Source: Mycobacterium sp. 1274761.0
Lineage (GTDB): Bacteria; Actinomycetota; Actinomycetes; Mycobacteriales; Mycobacteriaceae
Direction of reading: 5' to 3'
Assembly (NCBI RefSeq): GCF_001668615.1
Contig: NZ_LZMC01000058.1
Location: 1 to 64,000, forward strand
DNA length: 64,000 nt
Positions within the stretch are counted from its first letter, which is position 1, and the number at the start of each line of letters is the position of its first letter. The notes under the pieces are model-generated. The model did no database searches. It saw only the letters and a program-made list of their open reading frames with translations, and had not been told where the DNA came from. The translations under genes were made by a program, and so were the position numbers. Shown here piece after piece: positions 17,468 through 27,388 of this stretch.

Positions 17468-18490
17468 GTGAACAGGCGGATTGCCACGCTGCTGGTGGCC
17501 TTGGTGCCGATCCTCGCGTTCGGGCTGCTGTTGGTGTTGGTGACTGTGCCCTACGTCTCACTGGGGCCCGGCCCGACGTTCGACACGCTCGGCGAGATCG
17601 ACGGCAAACAGGTCGTCGCCATCGAGGGCACCGACGTTCATCCCACCACCGGACACCTGAACATGACGACGGTGTCGCAGCGCGACCACCTCACACTGTG
17701 GGAGGCGCTGACGCTATGGATGTCAGGCAATCAGCAGCTAATCCCGCGCGACCTCGTCTATCCGCCCGACAAGTCCAAGGACGAGATCGACAAGTCCAAC
17801 AACCAGGAGTTCAAACGGTCCGAGGATGCCGCGGCCGCCGCGGCGCTCGGATTTCTGAAGTACGCGCCCGCGGTCACCGTGGACACGGTGAACAACGACG
17901 GCGCATCGAAGGGCAGGCTCGAGGAGGGTGACGCGATCGACGCGGTGAACGGCACCCCGGTCGACAACCTCAAGCAGTTCCAGGAGCTGATGAGCAAAAC
18001 GCGTCCGGGGGATGAGGTGGTGCTCGACTTCCGCCGCAAGAACGCCGCGCCCGGCGTCACGACGATCAAGCTCGGCTCGGCTCCGGATAAGGAGCAGGGC
18101 GTGCTCGGCATCGGCGTCGTCGAAGCGCCGTGGGCGCCGTTCACCATCGACTTCAACCTGGCCAACATCGGTGGCCCGTCGGCGGGCCTGGTGTTCAGCC
18201 TGGCCGTGATCGACAAGTTGACGACCGGTGATCTGAGCGGTTCGAAGTTCGTCGCGGGCACCGGCACTATCGACGTCGACGGCAAGGTGGGGCCCATCGG
18301 CGGCATCACCCACAAGATCTTCTCCGCCCGTGAGGCTGGCGCGTCGGTGTTTCTGGTTCCGGCCGATAACTGCGACGAGGCCAAGTCGGCACGCGAGGAC
18401 GGCATCGATCTGGTCAGGGTCGAAAATCTCGGCGGTGCGGTGGACGCGCTGAAGGCGCTTTCTGCTGGTGGCGAAGCGCCCCGTTGTTAG
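17468..18490 (+). CDS. Membrane-anchored PDZ and Lon-like serine protease domain protein
   Basis: The protein has 340 residues from GTG 17468; the open frame extends upstream but only this start places the single N-terminal membrane anchor (LLVALVPILAFGLLLVLV) at residues 6-25 and gives the length of Rv3194c. A PDZ domain spans about residues 140-220 (GDAIDAVNGTPVDNLKQF). A Lon-type proteolytic domain follows, with the nucleophile context NIGGPSAGLVFSLAV and a downstream lysine in GKVGPIGGITHKI. This gives a Ser-Lys dyad facing the cell envelope. Confidence 0.88.
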   Translation: MNRRIATLLVALVPILAFGLLLVLVTVPYVSLGPGPTFDTLGEIDGKQVVAIEGTDVHPTTGHLNMTTVSQRDHLTLWEALTLWMSGNQQLIPRDLVYPPDKSKDEIDKSNNQEFKRSEDAAAAAALGFLKYAPAVTVDTVNNDGASKGRLEEGDAIDAVNGTPVDNLKQFQELMSKTRPGDEVVLDFRRKNAAPGVTTIKLGSAPDKEQGVLGIGVVEAPWAPFTIDFNLANIGGPSAGLVFSLAVIDKLTTGDLSGSKFVAGTGTIDVDGKVGPIGGITHKIFSAREAGASVFLVPADNCDEAKSAREDGIDLVRVENLGGAVDALKALSAGGEAPRC

Positions 18491-18569
18491 ATCGGGTGCC
18501 AGGTAGCCGATGCGTAGAGTTGGGACACGTCGATCACGACGTGCATGGGCGAAGACCGGGAGTTGACGA

Positions 18570-21500
18570 GTGGGTATGCGGCCCGCGGCCAAGATGCCGA
18601 AGCTGACGCGACGTAGCCGAGTGCTGATCTCGATCGCCTTGGTGGTCGTGCTGCTGTTGCTGGTCGGCCCGCGCCTCGTCGACGCCTACGTGGACTGGCT
18701 GTGGTTCGGCGAGCTCGGCTACCGCTCAGTTTTCACCACGCAGCTGCTGACCAAGCTCGTCGTGTTCCTCGTGGTGTGGGCGTTGGTCGGCGCCATCGTG
18801 TTCGGCGCGCTGGCGCTCGCGTATCGCACGCGGCCGGTATTCGTTCCGACCAACGGACCCAATGACCCGGTCGCTCGGTACCGCACTGCGATTATGACGC
18901 GGCTGAAGCTGGTGGGCATCGGCATCCCCGCGGTCATCGGGTTCTTCGCAGGCATCGTCGCGCAGACCTACTGGGAGCGCATTCAGCTGTTCCTGCATGG
19001 CGGCGAATTCGGCATCGCCGATCCGCAGTTCGGCATGGACCTCGGGTTCTATGCGTTCGATCTGCCGTTCTACCGGCTGGTGCTCGGCTATTTGTTCGTC
19101 GCCACGTTCCTGGCGTTGATCGCAAACCTGATGGGCCACTATCTCTTCGGCGGCATCAGGCTGACGGGCCGCACCGGTGCGTTGAGCCGGTCGGCGCGTA
19201 TCCAGCTGATCAGCCTGGTGGGCACGCTGGTGCTGCTGAAGGCGATCGCCTACTGGTTCGACCGCTATGCCTTGTTGTCGAATACCCGCAGCGGCAAGCC
19301 GTTCACCGGCGCCGGCTACACCGACATCAACGCCGTGCTGCCCGCCAAGTTGATCATGTTGGCCATCGCGTTGATCTGTGCGGTGGCAGTGTTCTCGGCG
19401 ATCGTCCTGCGCGACCTGCGCATCCCGGCGATCGGCTTGGTGCTGCTCCTGTTGTCGAGCCTGATCGTGGGCGCGGGCTGGCCGCTGGTGGTCGAGCAGA
19501 TCAGCGTTAAACCCAATGCGGCGCAAAAGGAAAGCGAATACATCAGCCGCAGCATCACCGCGACACGCGACGCGTATGGGCTGACGGACAAAACGGTCAC
19601 CTACCGTGACTATCCGGGCAATGCGCCCGCAACCGCGCAACAGGTGGCCGCCGACCGCGCCACCACGTCGAACATCCGGTTGCTCGACCCGACGATTGTC
19701 AGTCCGGCGTTCACGCAGTTCCAGCAGGGCAAGAACTTCTACTACTTCCCTGATCAACTGTCGATCGACCGCTACAACGGGCCCGACGGGAACCTGCGCG
19801 ACTTCGTGGTCGCCGCGCGAGAACTCAACCCCGACCGCCTGATCGACAACCAGCGAGACTGGATCAACCGGCACTTCGTCTACACCCACGGCAACGGTTT
19901 CATCGCCTCGCCGGCCAACACCGTACGCGGAGTGGCTAACGACCCCAACCAGAACGGCGGCTATCCCGAATTCCTGTCCAGTGTCGTCGGCGCCAACGGC
20001 AGCGTCATCTCGCCGGGACCCGCACCGCTGGACCAGCCGCGCATCTACTTCGGCCCGGTCATCGCGGGCACGTCCGCCGACTACGCGATCGTCGGGAAGA
20101 ACGGCAACGACCGCGAATACGACTACGAGACCAATACCGAGACCAAAAACTACACCTACACCGGCAAGGGCGGCGTGCCGATCGGCAACTGGTTGGCCAG
20201 AGCGGTGTTCGCGGCCAAGTTCTCGGAGCGAAAGTTGGTGTTCCCCAACCCGATTGGGCCCGACAGCCGGATCCTGTTCAACCGTGATCCCGCCGAGCGG
20301 GTAGAGGCGGTCGCGCCATGGCTGACCACTGACACCAGCGTGTACCCGGCGATCGTCAACAAGCGGATGGTGTGGATCGTCGACGGCTACACCACGCTGG
20401 ACAACTACCCGTATTCGGAGCTGACGTCGCTGTCCAGCGTCACCGCCGACTCCAACGAGGTGGCGTTCAACCGGCTGGCACCCGACAAGCAGGTGTCCTA
20501 CATCCGCAACTCGGTGAAGGCCACCGTCGACGCCTACGACGGCACGGTGACGCTGTATGCACAGGACGAACAGGATCCCGTCCTACAGGCCTGGATGAAG
20601 ATCTTTCCCGGCGTGGTCAAGCCGAAGGCTGACATCACCCCCGAACTGCAGTCGCATTTGCGCTATCCCGAGGATCTGTTCAAGGTGCAGCGGGCGCTGC
20701 TGGCCAAGTATCACGTCAACGACCCGGTCACGTTCTTCTCAACGTCGGACTTCTGGAATGTGCCCCAGGACCCGAACCCGACCGCCAGTAGCTACCAACC
20801 GCCGTACTACATCGTCGCGAAAGACCTTGCCAAAGACGACAAATCGGCATCGTTTCAGTTGACCAGCGCGATGAACCGCTTCCAGCGTGACTTCCTGGCC
20901 GCCTACATCACCGCCAGTTCCGACCCCGACACTTACGGCAAGATCACGGTGCTGACGATTCCGGGTCAGGTCAACGGTCCCAAGTTGGCGTTCAACGCCA
21001 TCAGTACCGACACCGCGGTCAGCCAGGACCTCGGTGTGATCGGCCGGGACAACCAGAACCGGATCCGCTGGGGCAACCTGCTGACGCTGCCGGTGGCCGA
21101 CGGCGGTCTGCTGTACGTGGCACCGGTGTACGCCTCGCCGGGCGCCAGCGACGCGGCGTCGTCGTATCCGCGGTTGATTCGGGTGGCGATGATGTACGAG
21201 GACCGGGTCGGCTACGGGCCGACGGTGCGTGACGCGCTGACCGAGTTGTTCGGGCCGGGAGCCGACGCCACTGCGACCGGTCCCGCGCCCGCGAACGCGC
21301 CCGGCGGGCGTCCGGCGTCAGCGCCGGTGGCGGACGGCCAGGCAGCGGCGGGCCCGCCTGCGGAGCAGGGCAGGGCCCCGGAGGTGCCGTCGCCGGTGGC
21401 CGCGGTGCCGGCACCGGGCCCGAGCCAGTTGTCTGCGGCGAAAGCGGCCGCGCTCGCCGACGTGCAGTCGGCTATGGGTGAACTGCGACAGGCACAGCAA

Positions 21501-21578
21501 AGCGGCAATTTCGAGCAGTTCGGCACCGCGCTGCAGCGTCTTGACGACGCCATGAGGAAGTACGACGACGCAAAGTAA
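18570..21578 (+). CDS. UPF0182 large integral membrane protein
   Basis: This 1002-residue protein has about seven hydrophobic segments in the first 300 residues (for example [15 protein letters not shown] and [16 protein letters not shown]). A long extracytoplasmic region follows with [16 protein letters not shown] and [17 protein letters not shown]. The end is a proline/alanine-rich spacer (about 890-940) and a short coiled helix. It closely matches UPF0182 Rv3193c, whose function is unknown. The start is GTG 18570, with ATG 18576 possible. It follows the PDZ/Lon gene by 79 bp on the same strand. Confidence 0.93.
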   Translation: MGMRPAAKMPKLTRRSRVLISIALVVVLLLLVGPRLVDAYVDWLWFGELGYRSVFTTQLLTKLVVFLVVWALVGAIVFGALALAYRTRPVFVPTNGPNDPVARYRTAIMTRLKLVGIGIPAVIGFFAGIVAQTYWERIQLFLHGGEFGIADPQFGMDLGFYAFDLPFYRLVLGYLFVATFLALIANLMGHYLFGGIRLTGRTGALSRSARIQLISLVGTLVLLKAIAYWFDRYALLSNTRSGKPFTGAGYTDINAVLPAKLIMLAIALICAVAVFSAIVLRDLRIPAIGLVLLLLSSLIVGAGWPLVVEQISVKPNAAQKESEYISRSITATRDAYGLTDKTVTYRDYPGNAPATAQQVAADRATTSNIRLLDPTIVSPAFTQFQQGKNFYYFPDQLSIDRYNGPDGNLRDFVVAARELNPDRLIDNQRDWINRHFVYTHGNGFIASPANTVRGVANDPNQNGGYPEFLSSVVGANGSVISPGPAPLDQPRIYFGPVIAGTSADYAIVGKNGNDREYDYETNTETKNYTYTGKGGVPIGNWLARAVFAAKFSERKLVFPNPIGPDSRILFNRDPAERVEAVAPWLTTDTSVYPAIVNKRMVWIVDGYTTLDNYPYSELTSLSSVTADSNEVAFNRLAPDKQVSYIRNSVKATVDAYDGTVTLYAQDEQDPVLQAWMKIFPGVVKPKADITPELQSHLRYPEDLFKVQRALLAKYHVNDPVTFFSTSDFWNVPQDPNPTASSYQPPYYIVAKDLAKDDKSASFQLTSAMNRFQRDFLAAYITASSDPDTYGKITVLTIPGQVNGPKLAFNAISTDTAVSQDLGVIGRDNQNRIRWGNLLTLPVADGGLLYVAPVYASPGASDAASSYPRLIRVAMMYEDRVGYGPTVRDALTELFGPGADATATGPAPANAPGGRPASAPVADGQAAAGPPAEQGRAPEVPSPVAAVPAPGPSQLSAAKAAALADVQSAMGELRQAQQSGNFEQFGTALQRLDDAMRKYDDAK

Positions 21579-21636
21579 CGCACTTGTCGTTTGCTACCCG
21601 CTGTAATCGAGGACGCAATCTGGCACAATCGGCCCC

Positions 21637-24600
21637 TTGGGCACGGTTGACCATGGGGCGGCGGCGTCGCTGAAGGACCGGCTGCGCAACGCGTGGCTCC
21701 GATTCGCGCGCCTCGGGGCGGTCGGCCGGATCGGTGCCGCAGTGTTCGCCGGCGCCTCTGTGGTCGTGTCGGCGTGGGGAATCTGGTCGTGGGAGGACGC
21801 GCTACGAACCCGACCCGTTGACGAGGTCGCTTACGTGGTCTGTTTGGCGTTCGCGATGGGGTGCGCCGGCCGAGCGGCCGCCGCGGCGCGCGGGCGCTAC
21901 CGCCTCGGCTGGTCGGTATTTGTCGTTGCGCTGGCAGCGTGGACCGTCGGCGAGGTCATCGCCATGTTCGAGGAAGTACGCCTGGACTCCCAGCCGTGGC
22001 ATCCCAGGTTGACAGAGTTCGTGCTGCTGTTGATCCCGATTTGTGCCTACGTGTCGTTGCGTGTGCTGTCCGATCTCAACCAGGCGCCGCTGCGACGGCT
22101 GGTGCTGGACGGCGTCATCGTGTTGTCGTCGCTGTTCATCATCTCCTGGGTCGGTGTGCTCGACCGGCTGGGCGGTGAAGGTATGGCGCCGTTCGTGACC
22201 GTGGTCCACGTCACCGCCGACGTGACCCTCATCACGCTCGCGATCCTGGTGTGGTCGCGGACGCTGCGACGGCACAGTGTCAGCCTCCTGGCCGCGGGCG
22301 TCGCAACGCTCATGATCGGCGACATAGCCAGCGTCTACGTGTCCGGAGTCGGCGGCTACCACAATGGCGGCCCGGTCGATCTGGTGCGGGTCGTCGGTTT
22401 CGGGATGGTGGCGTTCGCCGCTCTGCTCAGCGTCGGCGAGCAGCCGGTCGACAAGTCGGCGCTCGAGCTTCAACCCGGTGTGCGGATATGGCTGCCGTAT
22501 ATACCGCTGCTGGGTGCTGGCATCGTCAGTGTCGGCTATGAATTCGTCCGCCACGACCACCGCACGCTCCTGGTCGCCGAAGCGGTGCTCGTCGCGGCCG
22601 TGCTGGCCCGCCAGTTCCTGGTCCTGCACGAGAACCGGCAGCTCCTTGCAGACGTTGCCCGTGAGGCGTTTCACGACAACCTCACCGGGTTGGCGAACCG
22701 GGCGAATTTCCTCGACGCCATGGAGCGCGCGATGGCGCGGCGCCGGCGTGGCGGCGAACCGGTCGCGGTGCTGTGCCTCGATCTCGACAACTTCAAGGCG
22801 GTCAACGACGCGCTCGGCCACCCGGCCGGCGACGAACTGTTGATTCGGGTCGCCGAACGCCTCCGCGGCACGCTCCGCAGCCCGTGGATCATCGCGCGCC
22901 TGGGCGGCGACGAGTTCGCCGCGTTGGGCGAGGGGCACCTCGACGCGCTGGCCGCGGCCAACAGCGTGCTCGACGCGTTCGCCGCGCCGATCGCCATCGA
23001 AGGCATCCCGCAGACCGTCCGTCCGAGCGTCGGCTTGACCATCGCCGCGGCCAGCTCAGAGCAGACCTCCGACGACCTGCTGTTGAATGCGGACCTGGCT
23101 ATGTATGCGGCCAAGCGCGACGGCGGCGGCTGTGTCCGCAGCTTCGTGCCCGACCTGCCGGTCCCCTGGGAACTCGACCAGGTTCCCGATGCTGATGTAT
23201 TGCAGGGGAATTCCGACGAGCCAGCACCCTCGATGGGCGACCTGCAGCAGCGCAACGGCCGTGACGTCGTCACCCACGTCCACCGCGACGGTGGGTGGGC
23301 GCCCATCGGCGTTCGTGCCGCGATCGGCGTACTGGCCTTCGGGGTGGTGATCTTCACCGCCTCGGTCCTTCTCCGCGGTGATGTCGGCACCATCGTGGCA
23401 TTCGACAATTTTCTGTATCCGGCGATGAGCATCGCGGCGGCGGCGATCGTCTTTTGGCGGGTCGTCAGCACGCGCGAAGAGCGCGTGCCCTGCCTTCTGA
23501 TCGGCATAGGCATGGCCAGCCTGGCGGTCGCCGACGTGGTGTATGCCGCCTCAGTGTCTGAGGGCCAGATGATTTCGGTGGCCGACGTGTTCTATCTCGC
23601 ATTCTATCCGCTGGTCTATGCCGGCCTATTGGTGCTGCTGCGTCAGAGGCTCAAGCGCGTGCCGACCGCCTTGCGACTCGATTCGCTGATCTGCGCCTTG
23701 ACCCTCGGTGCGGTGGCCGTCGCCGTGGCAACAGGTCCGATCGAGGCGGCGTTACACGGCCAACCGGGGACGGTGCTGATCGGGCTGGCCTATCCGGTGG
23801 GCGACCTGTTCTTGTTGGCCCTGACGGCGGGAATGCTGCCGCTTCTGGGCTGGCGGGCCGAAATGCGTTGGGGCCTGCTGATTGTCGCGTTCATGATCTA
23901 CGCCATCGCCGACACCGTCTATCTGTTCCAGTTGGCGGACGGTACCTATCGGCAGGGCACCTGGATCGACGCGTGCTGGCCGATCGGGTCGCTGCTGATC
24001 GTCGTCGTGGGTTGGTTGCCGGCCTCGCGCGTTATCCCGCGGCCGAAACCGACTCTGACGTCCTACATTCCGGTCGTCGTGTGTGCCGGGGTGGCGCTGA
24101 TAGTGGCGGTGTTGGCCAACCAGAGTCGCGGCGCCGTGGCCCTTGCCGCATTCACGCTCATCGCGGTGGCCTGGCGCTTCGCCGTCACGTTCCGCGATGT
24201 CAGCGCTACCGCAGAGGCTCATCGGCGGGCCACGACCGACGAGCTGACGGGGTTGCCCAACCGGATGTCGTTGGCGACGACGTTGACGGCCGTGACCGTC
24301 CAACAGCCCTCGGCGTTCCGGACGCGGGCAAGCAGAGCGCTGATCCTGCTCGACATCGACCAGTTCCGCGAGGTCAACTACTTCGCCGGTCGCAGCGTGG
24401 GGGACCAGTTGCTGAAACGTGTTGCGGCGCGGCTGAAGCGGACCGTACGTCCCGACGACGTCGTCGCCCGCACCGGCAGCGACGAGTTCGCGATCCTGTT
24501 CGCCGACGGCGCCGACATCACCAGCACGCGGGCCCGTGCGGGGGCGATTCTTGAGGCGCTGCGCGTGCCCTTCGAGCTCGACCCGATTACCCTTCAGATC

Positions 24601-25554
24601 GACGCGAGCGTCTCAATTGCGTTGTGCCCCGACCACTGTGAGCATCCCCATGACTTGCTCAACTGCGTCCAGACCACGATGCCGCATGCCAAGGCGGCGC
24701 CGAGCAAGGTCGTGGTCTACGACGCCAGCAGGGCCAAGGACAGCGGCGACTACCTCGTCGACGAATTGCGTGACGCCTTGGCCACCGACCAGATGACGTG
24801 TTTCTACCAGCCGAAGATCCGCGCTGAAGACGGCCGGGTGCACAGCGTCGAGGCGTTGTTGCGGTGGCGGCACCCGCGTCGCGGTCTGTTGATGCCCGAG
24901 GAGTTTTTGCCCGCTGCGGAGCGGGCCGGCCTGATGCGCCAGGTCGCCAATTGCGGAGTGAACATCGCGTTAGGTCAGGTGCGGGCCTGGCGTGATGAGG
25001 GCGTGCGGATGACGGTGGCGGTCAACCTGTCCATGGTGAACCTGCTGGACCTCGACCTGGTCGATACCGTGGACCGGCTGTTGACCACCCACGGGGTACC
25101 GCCGGAGACGTTGATCCTCGAGATCACCGAGAGCACCTTCGCCAACGATTCGTCGCGGTCACGCAAGACGGTGGCCGCGCTGCGGCGGCTCGGCGTCCGG
25201 ATCTCGTTGGACGACTACGGCACCGGGTGGTCGTCGCTGGCGCGCCTCCAGGATTTGTCGGTCGACGAACTGAAGCTCGATCGGATCTTCGTCTCGCGGC
25301 TGGCCGCCGACCCGCGATCGATCGCGATCGTGCGCTCGACAGTCGCGTTGGCGCACAGCCTGGGTGCGGACCTGGTCGCCGAAGGCGTCGAGGACGAGTC
25401 GACGTTGGCGGCGCTGCGCCGGTACGGCTGCAACCTCACGCAGGGCTTCGTGCACACCCCGCCCCTGCCGGCCAGCGAGCTGCTGCGCTGGATCGCCCGC
25501 TGCGCGCCGCAGGTCCCGGCAGGCGATTTGGCTCTGCACCCCGACCTTCGGTAA
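21637..25554 (+). CDS. Duplicated membrane GGDEF, GGDEF-EAL cyclic-di-GMP protein
   Basis: This 1305-residue protein starts at TTG 21637. Domains in order: a multi-TM region (about 20-310), GGDEF domain 1 with intact GGDEF in ARLGGDEFAAL (about 335-500), a second multi-TM region (about 545-815), GGDEF domain 2 with GSDEF in ARTGSDEFAIL (about 855-1020), and a C-terminal EAL domain (about 1035-1290). The EAL domain keeps EALLRW, EITES, DDYGTGWSS and EGVEDE, so phosphodiesterase activity is plausible. The first GGDEF could make c-di-GMP; the second is altered at one motif position. The two TM-GGDEF halves look like an internal duplication. It stands alone between UPF0182 and the initiator tRNA. 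Confidence 0.9.
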   Translation: MGTVDHGAAASLKDRLRNAWLRFARLGAVGRIGAAVFAGASVVVSAWGIWSWEDALRTRPVDEVAYVVCLAFAMGCAGRAAAAARGRYRLGWSVFVVALAAWTVGEVIAMFEEVRLDSQPWHPRLTEFVLLLIPICAYVSLRVLSDLNQAPLRRLVLDGVIVLSSLFIISWVGVLDRLGGEGMAPFVTVVHVTADVTLITLAILVWSRTLRRHSVSLLAAGVATLMIGDIASVYVSGVGGYHNGGPVDLVRVVGFGMVAFAALLSVGEQPVDKSALELQPGVRIWLPYIPLLGAGIVSVGYEFVRHDHRTLLVAEAVLVAAVLARQFLVLHENRQLLADVAREAFHDNLTGLANRANFLDAMERAMARRRRGGEPVAVLCLDLDNFKAVNDALGHPAGDELLIRVAERLRGTLRSPWIIARLGGDEFAALGEGHLDALAAANSVLDAFAAPIAIEGIPQTVRPSVGLTIAAASSEQTSDDLLLNADLAMYAAKRDGGGCVRSFVPDLPVPWELDQVPDADVLQGNSDEPAPSMGDLQQRNGRDVVTHVHRDGGWAPIGVRAAIGVLAFGVVIFTASVLLRGDVGTIVAFDNFLYPAMSIAAAAIVFWRVVSTREERVPCLLIGIGMASLAVADVVYAASVSEGQMISVADVFYLAFYPLVYAGLLVLLRQRLKRVPTALRLDSLICALTLGAVAVAVATGPIEAALHGQPGTVLIGLAYPVGDLFLLALTAGMLPLLGWRAEMRWGLLIVAFMIYAIADTVYLFQLADGTYRQGTWIDACWPIGSLLIVVVGWLPASRVIPRPKPTLTSYIPVVVCAGVALIVAVLANQSRGAVALAAFTLIAVAWRFAVTFRDVSATAEAHRRATTDELTGLPNRMSLATTLTAVTVQQPSAFRTRASRALILLDIDQFREVNYFAGRSVGDQLLKRVAARLKRTVRPDDVVARTGSDEFAILFADGADITSTRARAGAILEALRVPFELDPITLQIDASVSIALCPDHCEHPHDLLNCVQTTMPHAKAAPSKVVVYDASRAKDSGDYLVDELRDALATDQMTCFYQPKIRAEDGRVHSVEALLRWRHPRRGLLMPEEFLPAAERAGLMRQVANCGVNIALGQVRAWRDEGVRMTVAVNLSMVNLLDLDLVDTVDRLLTTHGVPPETLILEITESTFANDSSRSRKTVAALRRLGVRISLDDYGTGWSSLARLQDLSVDELKLDRIFVSRLAADPRSIAIVRSTVALAHSLGADLVAEGVEDESTLAALRRYGCNLTQGFVHTPPLPASELLRWIARCAPQVPAGDLALHPDLR

Positions 25555-25569
25555 CCTTGCGTTCACCGA

Positions 25570-25646
25570 CGCGGGGTGGAGCAGCTCGGTAGCTCGCTGG
25601 GCTCATAACCCAGAGGTCGCAGGTTCGAATCCTGTCCCCGCTACCA
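25570..25646 (+). tRNA. Initiator tRNA-fMet (CAT anticodon)
   Basis: A 77-nt cloverleaf with encoded CCA carries anticodon CAT in the loop CTCATAA. It is the initiator type: the first base (C) faces T at position 72, leaving the acceptor end unpaired, and the anticodon stem has three consecutive G-C pairs (CTGGG with CCCAG). The T arm reads GGTTCGAATCC. The gene starts 15 bp after the GGDEF/EAL stop, so its promoter must lie in that coding end or it is processed from the same transcript. Confidence 0.97.
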
Positions 25647-25672
25647 ATGTGATGTCTCACGGCATCGGAATT

Positions 25673-25703
25673 GTTCCGAACCCGCCTTAGGTTCGGAACT
25701 TTT
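25673..25703 (+). terminator. Intrinsic terminator after tRNA-fMet
   Basis: GTTCCGAACC (25673-25682) and GGTTCGGAAC (25690-25699) form a perfect 10-bp stem with a 7-nt loop, followed at once by TTTT (25700-25703). It is 26 bases after the tRNA CCA end. Confidence 0.92.
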
Positions 25704-25888
25704 CCATTTGGGGGCCTTTCATGCGTCGGCGGGTTGGTAGTCCCTGGTGGGGTCCAGTGTTAGCTTGCGGGCGAGTTCACCGCCGTCAAACGCCCCACAC
25801 CTGATCGACACAGTCGAGCGGCCAAAGAGAGCTCAGTGGAGGTTGCGCCCCGCCAACGGCGGTCTACCGGACTGCTCCGTTGAACGAT

Positions 25889-26452
25889 TTACCAGCGGGC
25901 GGGCGCCGGCGTATCGATGGTCAAGGGGCGTTGATAGGACAGGTCGCTGCGATCCCTAGTACCAACCGAATAGCCCTTTTCGGTGAAGAAGGGTGATTGA
26001 AGGACTCGAGCGTCAGCGATGAACATCCCTTCGACCGTTGATCGACGAACTGAGATGCGCCACTGTCCATCTTGTCGTTCGAGACGATCGATGTAGCGGC
26101 CGGTGATGAATTGCGCGCTCTTTGTGTCGGGTCCGATGAGGACGACAATCACGTAGCTTTCGGCGTGCGCGGTGTCCCCGTCGATGTCGCAGGTGTGGGT
26201 AGTGATGTTGTGCGTGTGTACGCGCGACGTCGCGGCGTGGGTTTTGTTCGCCCATTCGGCGTACTCGGGGCCGGGATTGATCGCATCGCCGTGCTCATCG
26301 ACGCCGTCGCGATGGTATGCCGACGTGAGTAGGTCGACGTCATGGCGGTCGTGGCCGCGGGCGTGGCGGTTGATGCAGTCGAGGATCTCGGTCCGATCCA
26401 TGAGGTACCTCACGTCGCGTTGCAGCGTGCTCATGTCGGTGTCGACGGTCAT
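25889..26452 (-). CDS. SnoaL-like (NTF2-fold) protein
   Basis: This 187-residue protein starts at ATG 26452 behind AGGAGAACG. It has the SnoaL/NTF2-like pattern: RTEILDCINRHARGHDRHD with a following aspartate (VDLLTSAYHRDGVDEHG), then paired histidines in THNITTHTCDIDGDTAHAESYV and the strand QWRISVRRSTVEG. Such proteins act as small cyclases, isomerases, hydratases or dehydratases in hydrophobic substrate catabolism. The specific reaction is not readable. It is divergent from the TetR gene, and the intergenic gap holds the operator at 26493, so it is probably a direct target. Confidence 0.8.
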   Translation of the reverse strand: MTVDTDMSTLQRDVRYLMDRTEILDCINRHARGHDRHDVDLLTSAYHRDGVDEHGDAINPGPEYAEWANKTHAATSRVHTHNITTHTCDIDGDTAHAESYVIVVLIGPDTKSAQFITGRYIDRLERQDGQWRISVRRSTVEGMFIADARVLQSPFFTEKGYSVGTRDRSDLSYQRPLTIDTPAPARW

Positions 26453-26492
26453 CGTTCTCCTAGCGGTCACGACCCTTGGTTCCGGTGCAACA

Positions 26493-26521
26493 CTATACGA
26501 CTGTACAGCACAAGCGTATAG
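26493..26521. promoter_or_regulatory. Proposed TetR operator, one strong and one overlapping weak copy
   Basis: The strong copy CTATACGACTGTACAG (26493-26508) fits CTRTAC-N4-GTAYAG. A weaker copy CAGCACAAGCGTATAG (26506-26521) overlaps it by three bases, with a full right half and a 4-of-6 left half. It lies 41 bp from the SnoaL start and 48 bp from the TetR start, the usual place for an autoregulatory operator. Confidence 0.72.
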
Positions 26522-26555
26522 CAGAATAGGCCTAACTCGATCGAACGGAGCAGCC

Positions 26556-27224
26556 ATGGCGACTGCAGCGCGACGCGTCGGCGCAGAGACTTCGAAGACT
26601 CGTGACGTGCTTCTCGATTGCGTCGAGAAGATGATGCTGGAAGAAGGCTATGCGAGCGTGAGCTACCGAGCGCTTGCCGCGAGGGCCGGCGTCACGCCCA
26701 GCTTGGTTCAGTACTACTTTCCAAACGTCGACGACATCTTCGTCGCAGCGATCAAACGGTATTCCGAGCGTGGGCTTGCCCATTTGAAGCGAGAGCTCGA
26801 GCGCCGTACCGATGATCCGCTTCGGGCGGTGTGGGAGTACTCGTGGGACGAGGCCACAGGTGCCTTGATGACCGAGTTCATGGCCCTGGGAAATCACCGC
26901 AAATCGATCGCCAACGAGATCGCCGCGGTAACCGAGGCTGTCCGAAAGATGCAGTTGGCTGCGCTCACCGCGAAGTTCGGCAAGGATGCCAAGCCAATCG
27001 GCGACTTCTCCCTTCCCGCCTTGCAACTGTTGATGTCAGGCATGCCCAAGTTCCTCAACCTCGAGAAGGGCGTCGGCGTCAAGTCGGCGCATGCGGAAGT
27101 CACCGAAGCCTTCGAGCGGTACTTGGATTCGGTCGAGCCCCGCGCCTCCGGCATGCCGAAGCGCAAACCCGCGGCACGGAAGGCCGCATCCGCGCCGAAG
27201 ACCAAGGCGCGCCGCGGCCGCTAG
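26556..27224 (+). CDS. TetR-family regulator with a basic C-terminal tail
   Basis: This 222-residue regulator starts at ATG 26556. The N-terminal helix-turn-helix reads ASVSYRALAARAGVTPSLVQ followed by YYFPNVDDIFVAAI, the TetR recognition helix and helix 4. The ligand domain follows (about 60-190). The last 25 residues are rich in Lys, Arg and Ala (KRKPAARKAA, then KTKARRGR), unusual for TetR proteins and able to add non-specific DNA contacts. It probably represses the neighbouring SDR, ferredoxin, P450 and SnoaL genes through the shared CTRTAC-N4-GTAYAG repeat. The ligand is unknown, probably the pathway substrate or an acyl or alcohol derivative. Confidence 0.88.
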   Translation: MATAARRVGAETSKTRDVLLDCVEKMMLEEGYASVSYRALAARAGVTPSLVQYYFPNVDDIFVAAIKRYSERGLAHLKRELERRTDDPLRAVWEYSWDEATGALMTEFMALGNHRKSIANEIAAVTEAVRKMQLAALTAKFGKDAKPIGDFSLPALQLLMSGMPKFLNLEKGVGVKSAHAEVTEAFERYLDSVEPRASGMPKRKPAARKAASAPKTKARRGR

Positions 27225-27306
27225 ACACTCAATCGCCGGAGAACATTCTGCGGTATCAGAGGCTTGGACATCGTGGACCTCGTCTCGCGGTTCTGGCGGT
27301 CGGCCG

Positions 27307-27338
27307 CTGTACGACCGTATTGCTATACGACTGTAGAG
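27307..27338. promoter_or_regulatory. Two abutting copies of the proposed TetR operator
   Basis: CTGTACGACCGTATTG (27307-27322) and CTATACGACTGTAGAG (27323-27338) lie head to tail with no gap. Each deviates at one right-half position from CTRTAC-N4-GTAYAG. They are in the gap between the convergent ends of the TetR gene and the SDR gene, where no known promoter is expected. Confidence 0.65.
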
Positions 27339-27388
27339 CAGAAATACGGCAGGCAACAGCATTGGGCACCGGCTTACAGCGTGTGCGT

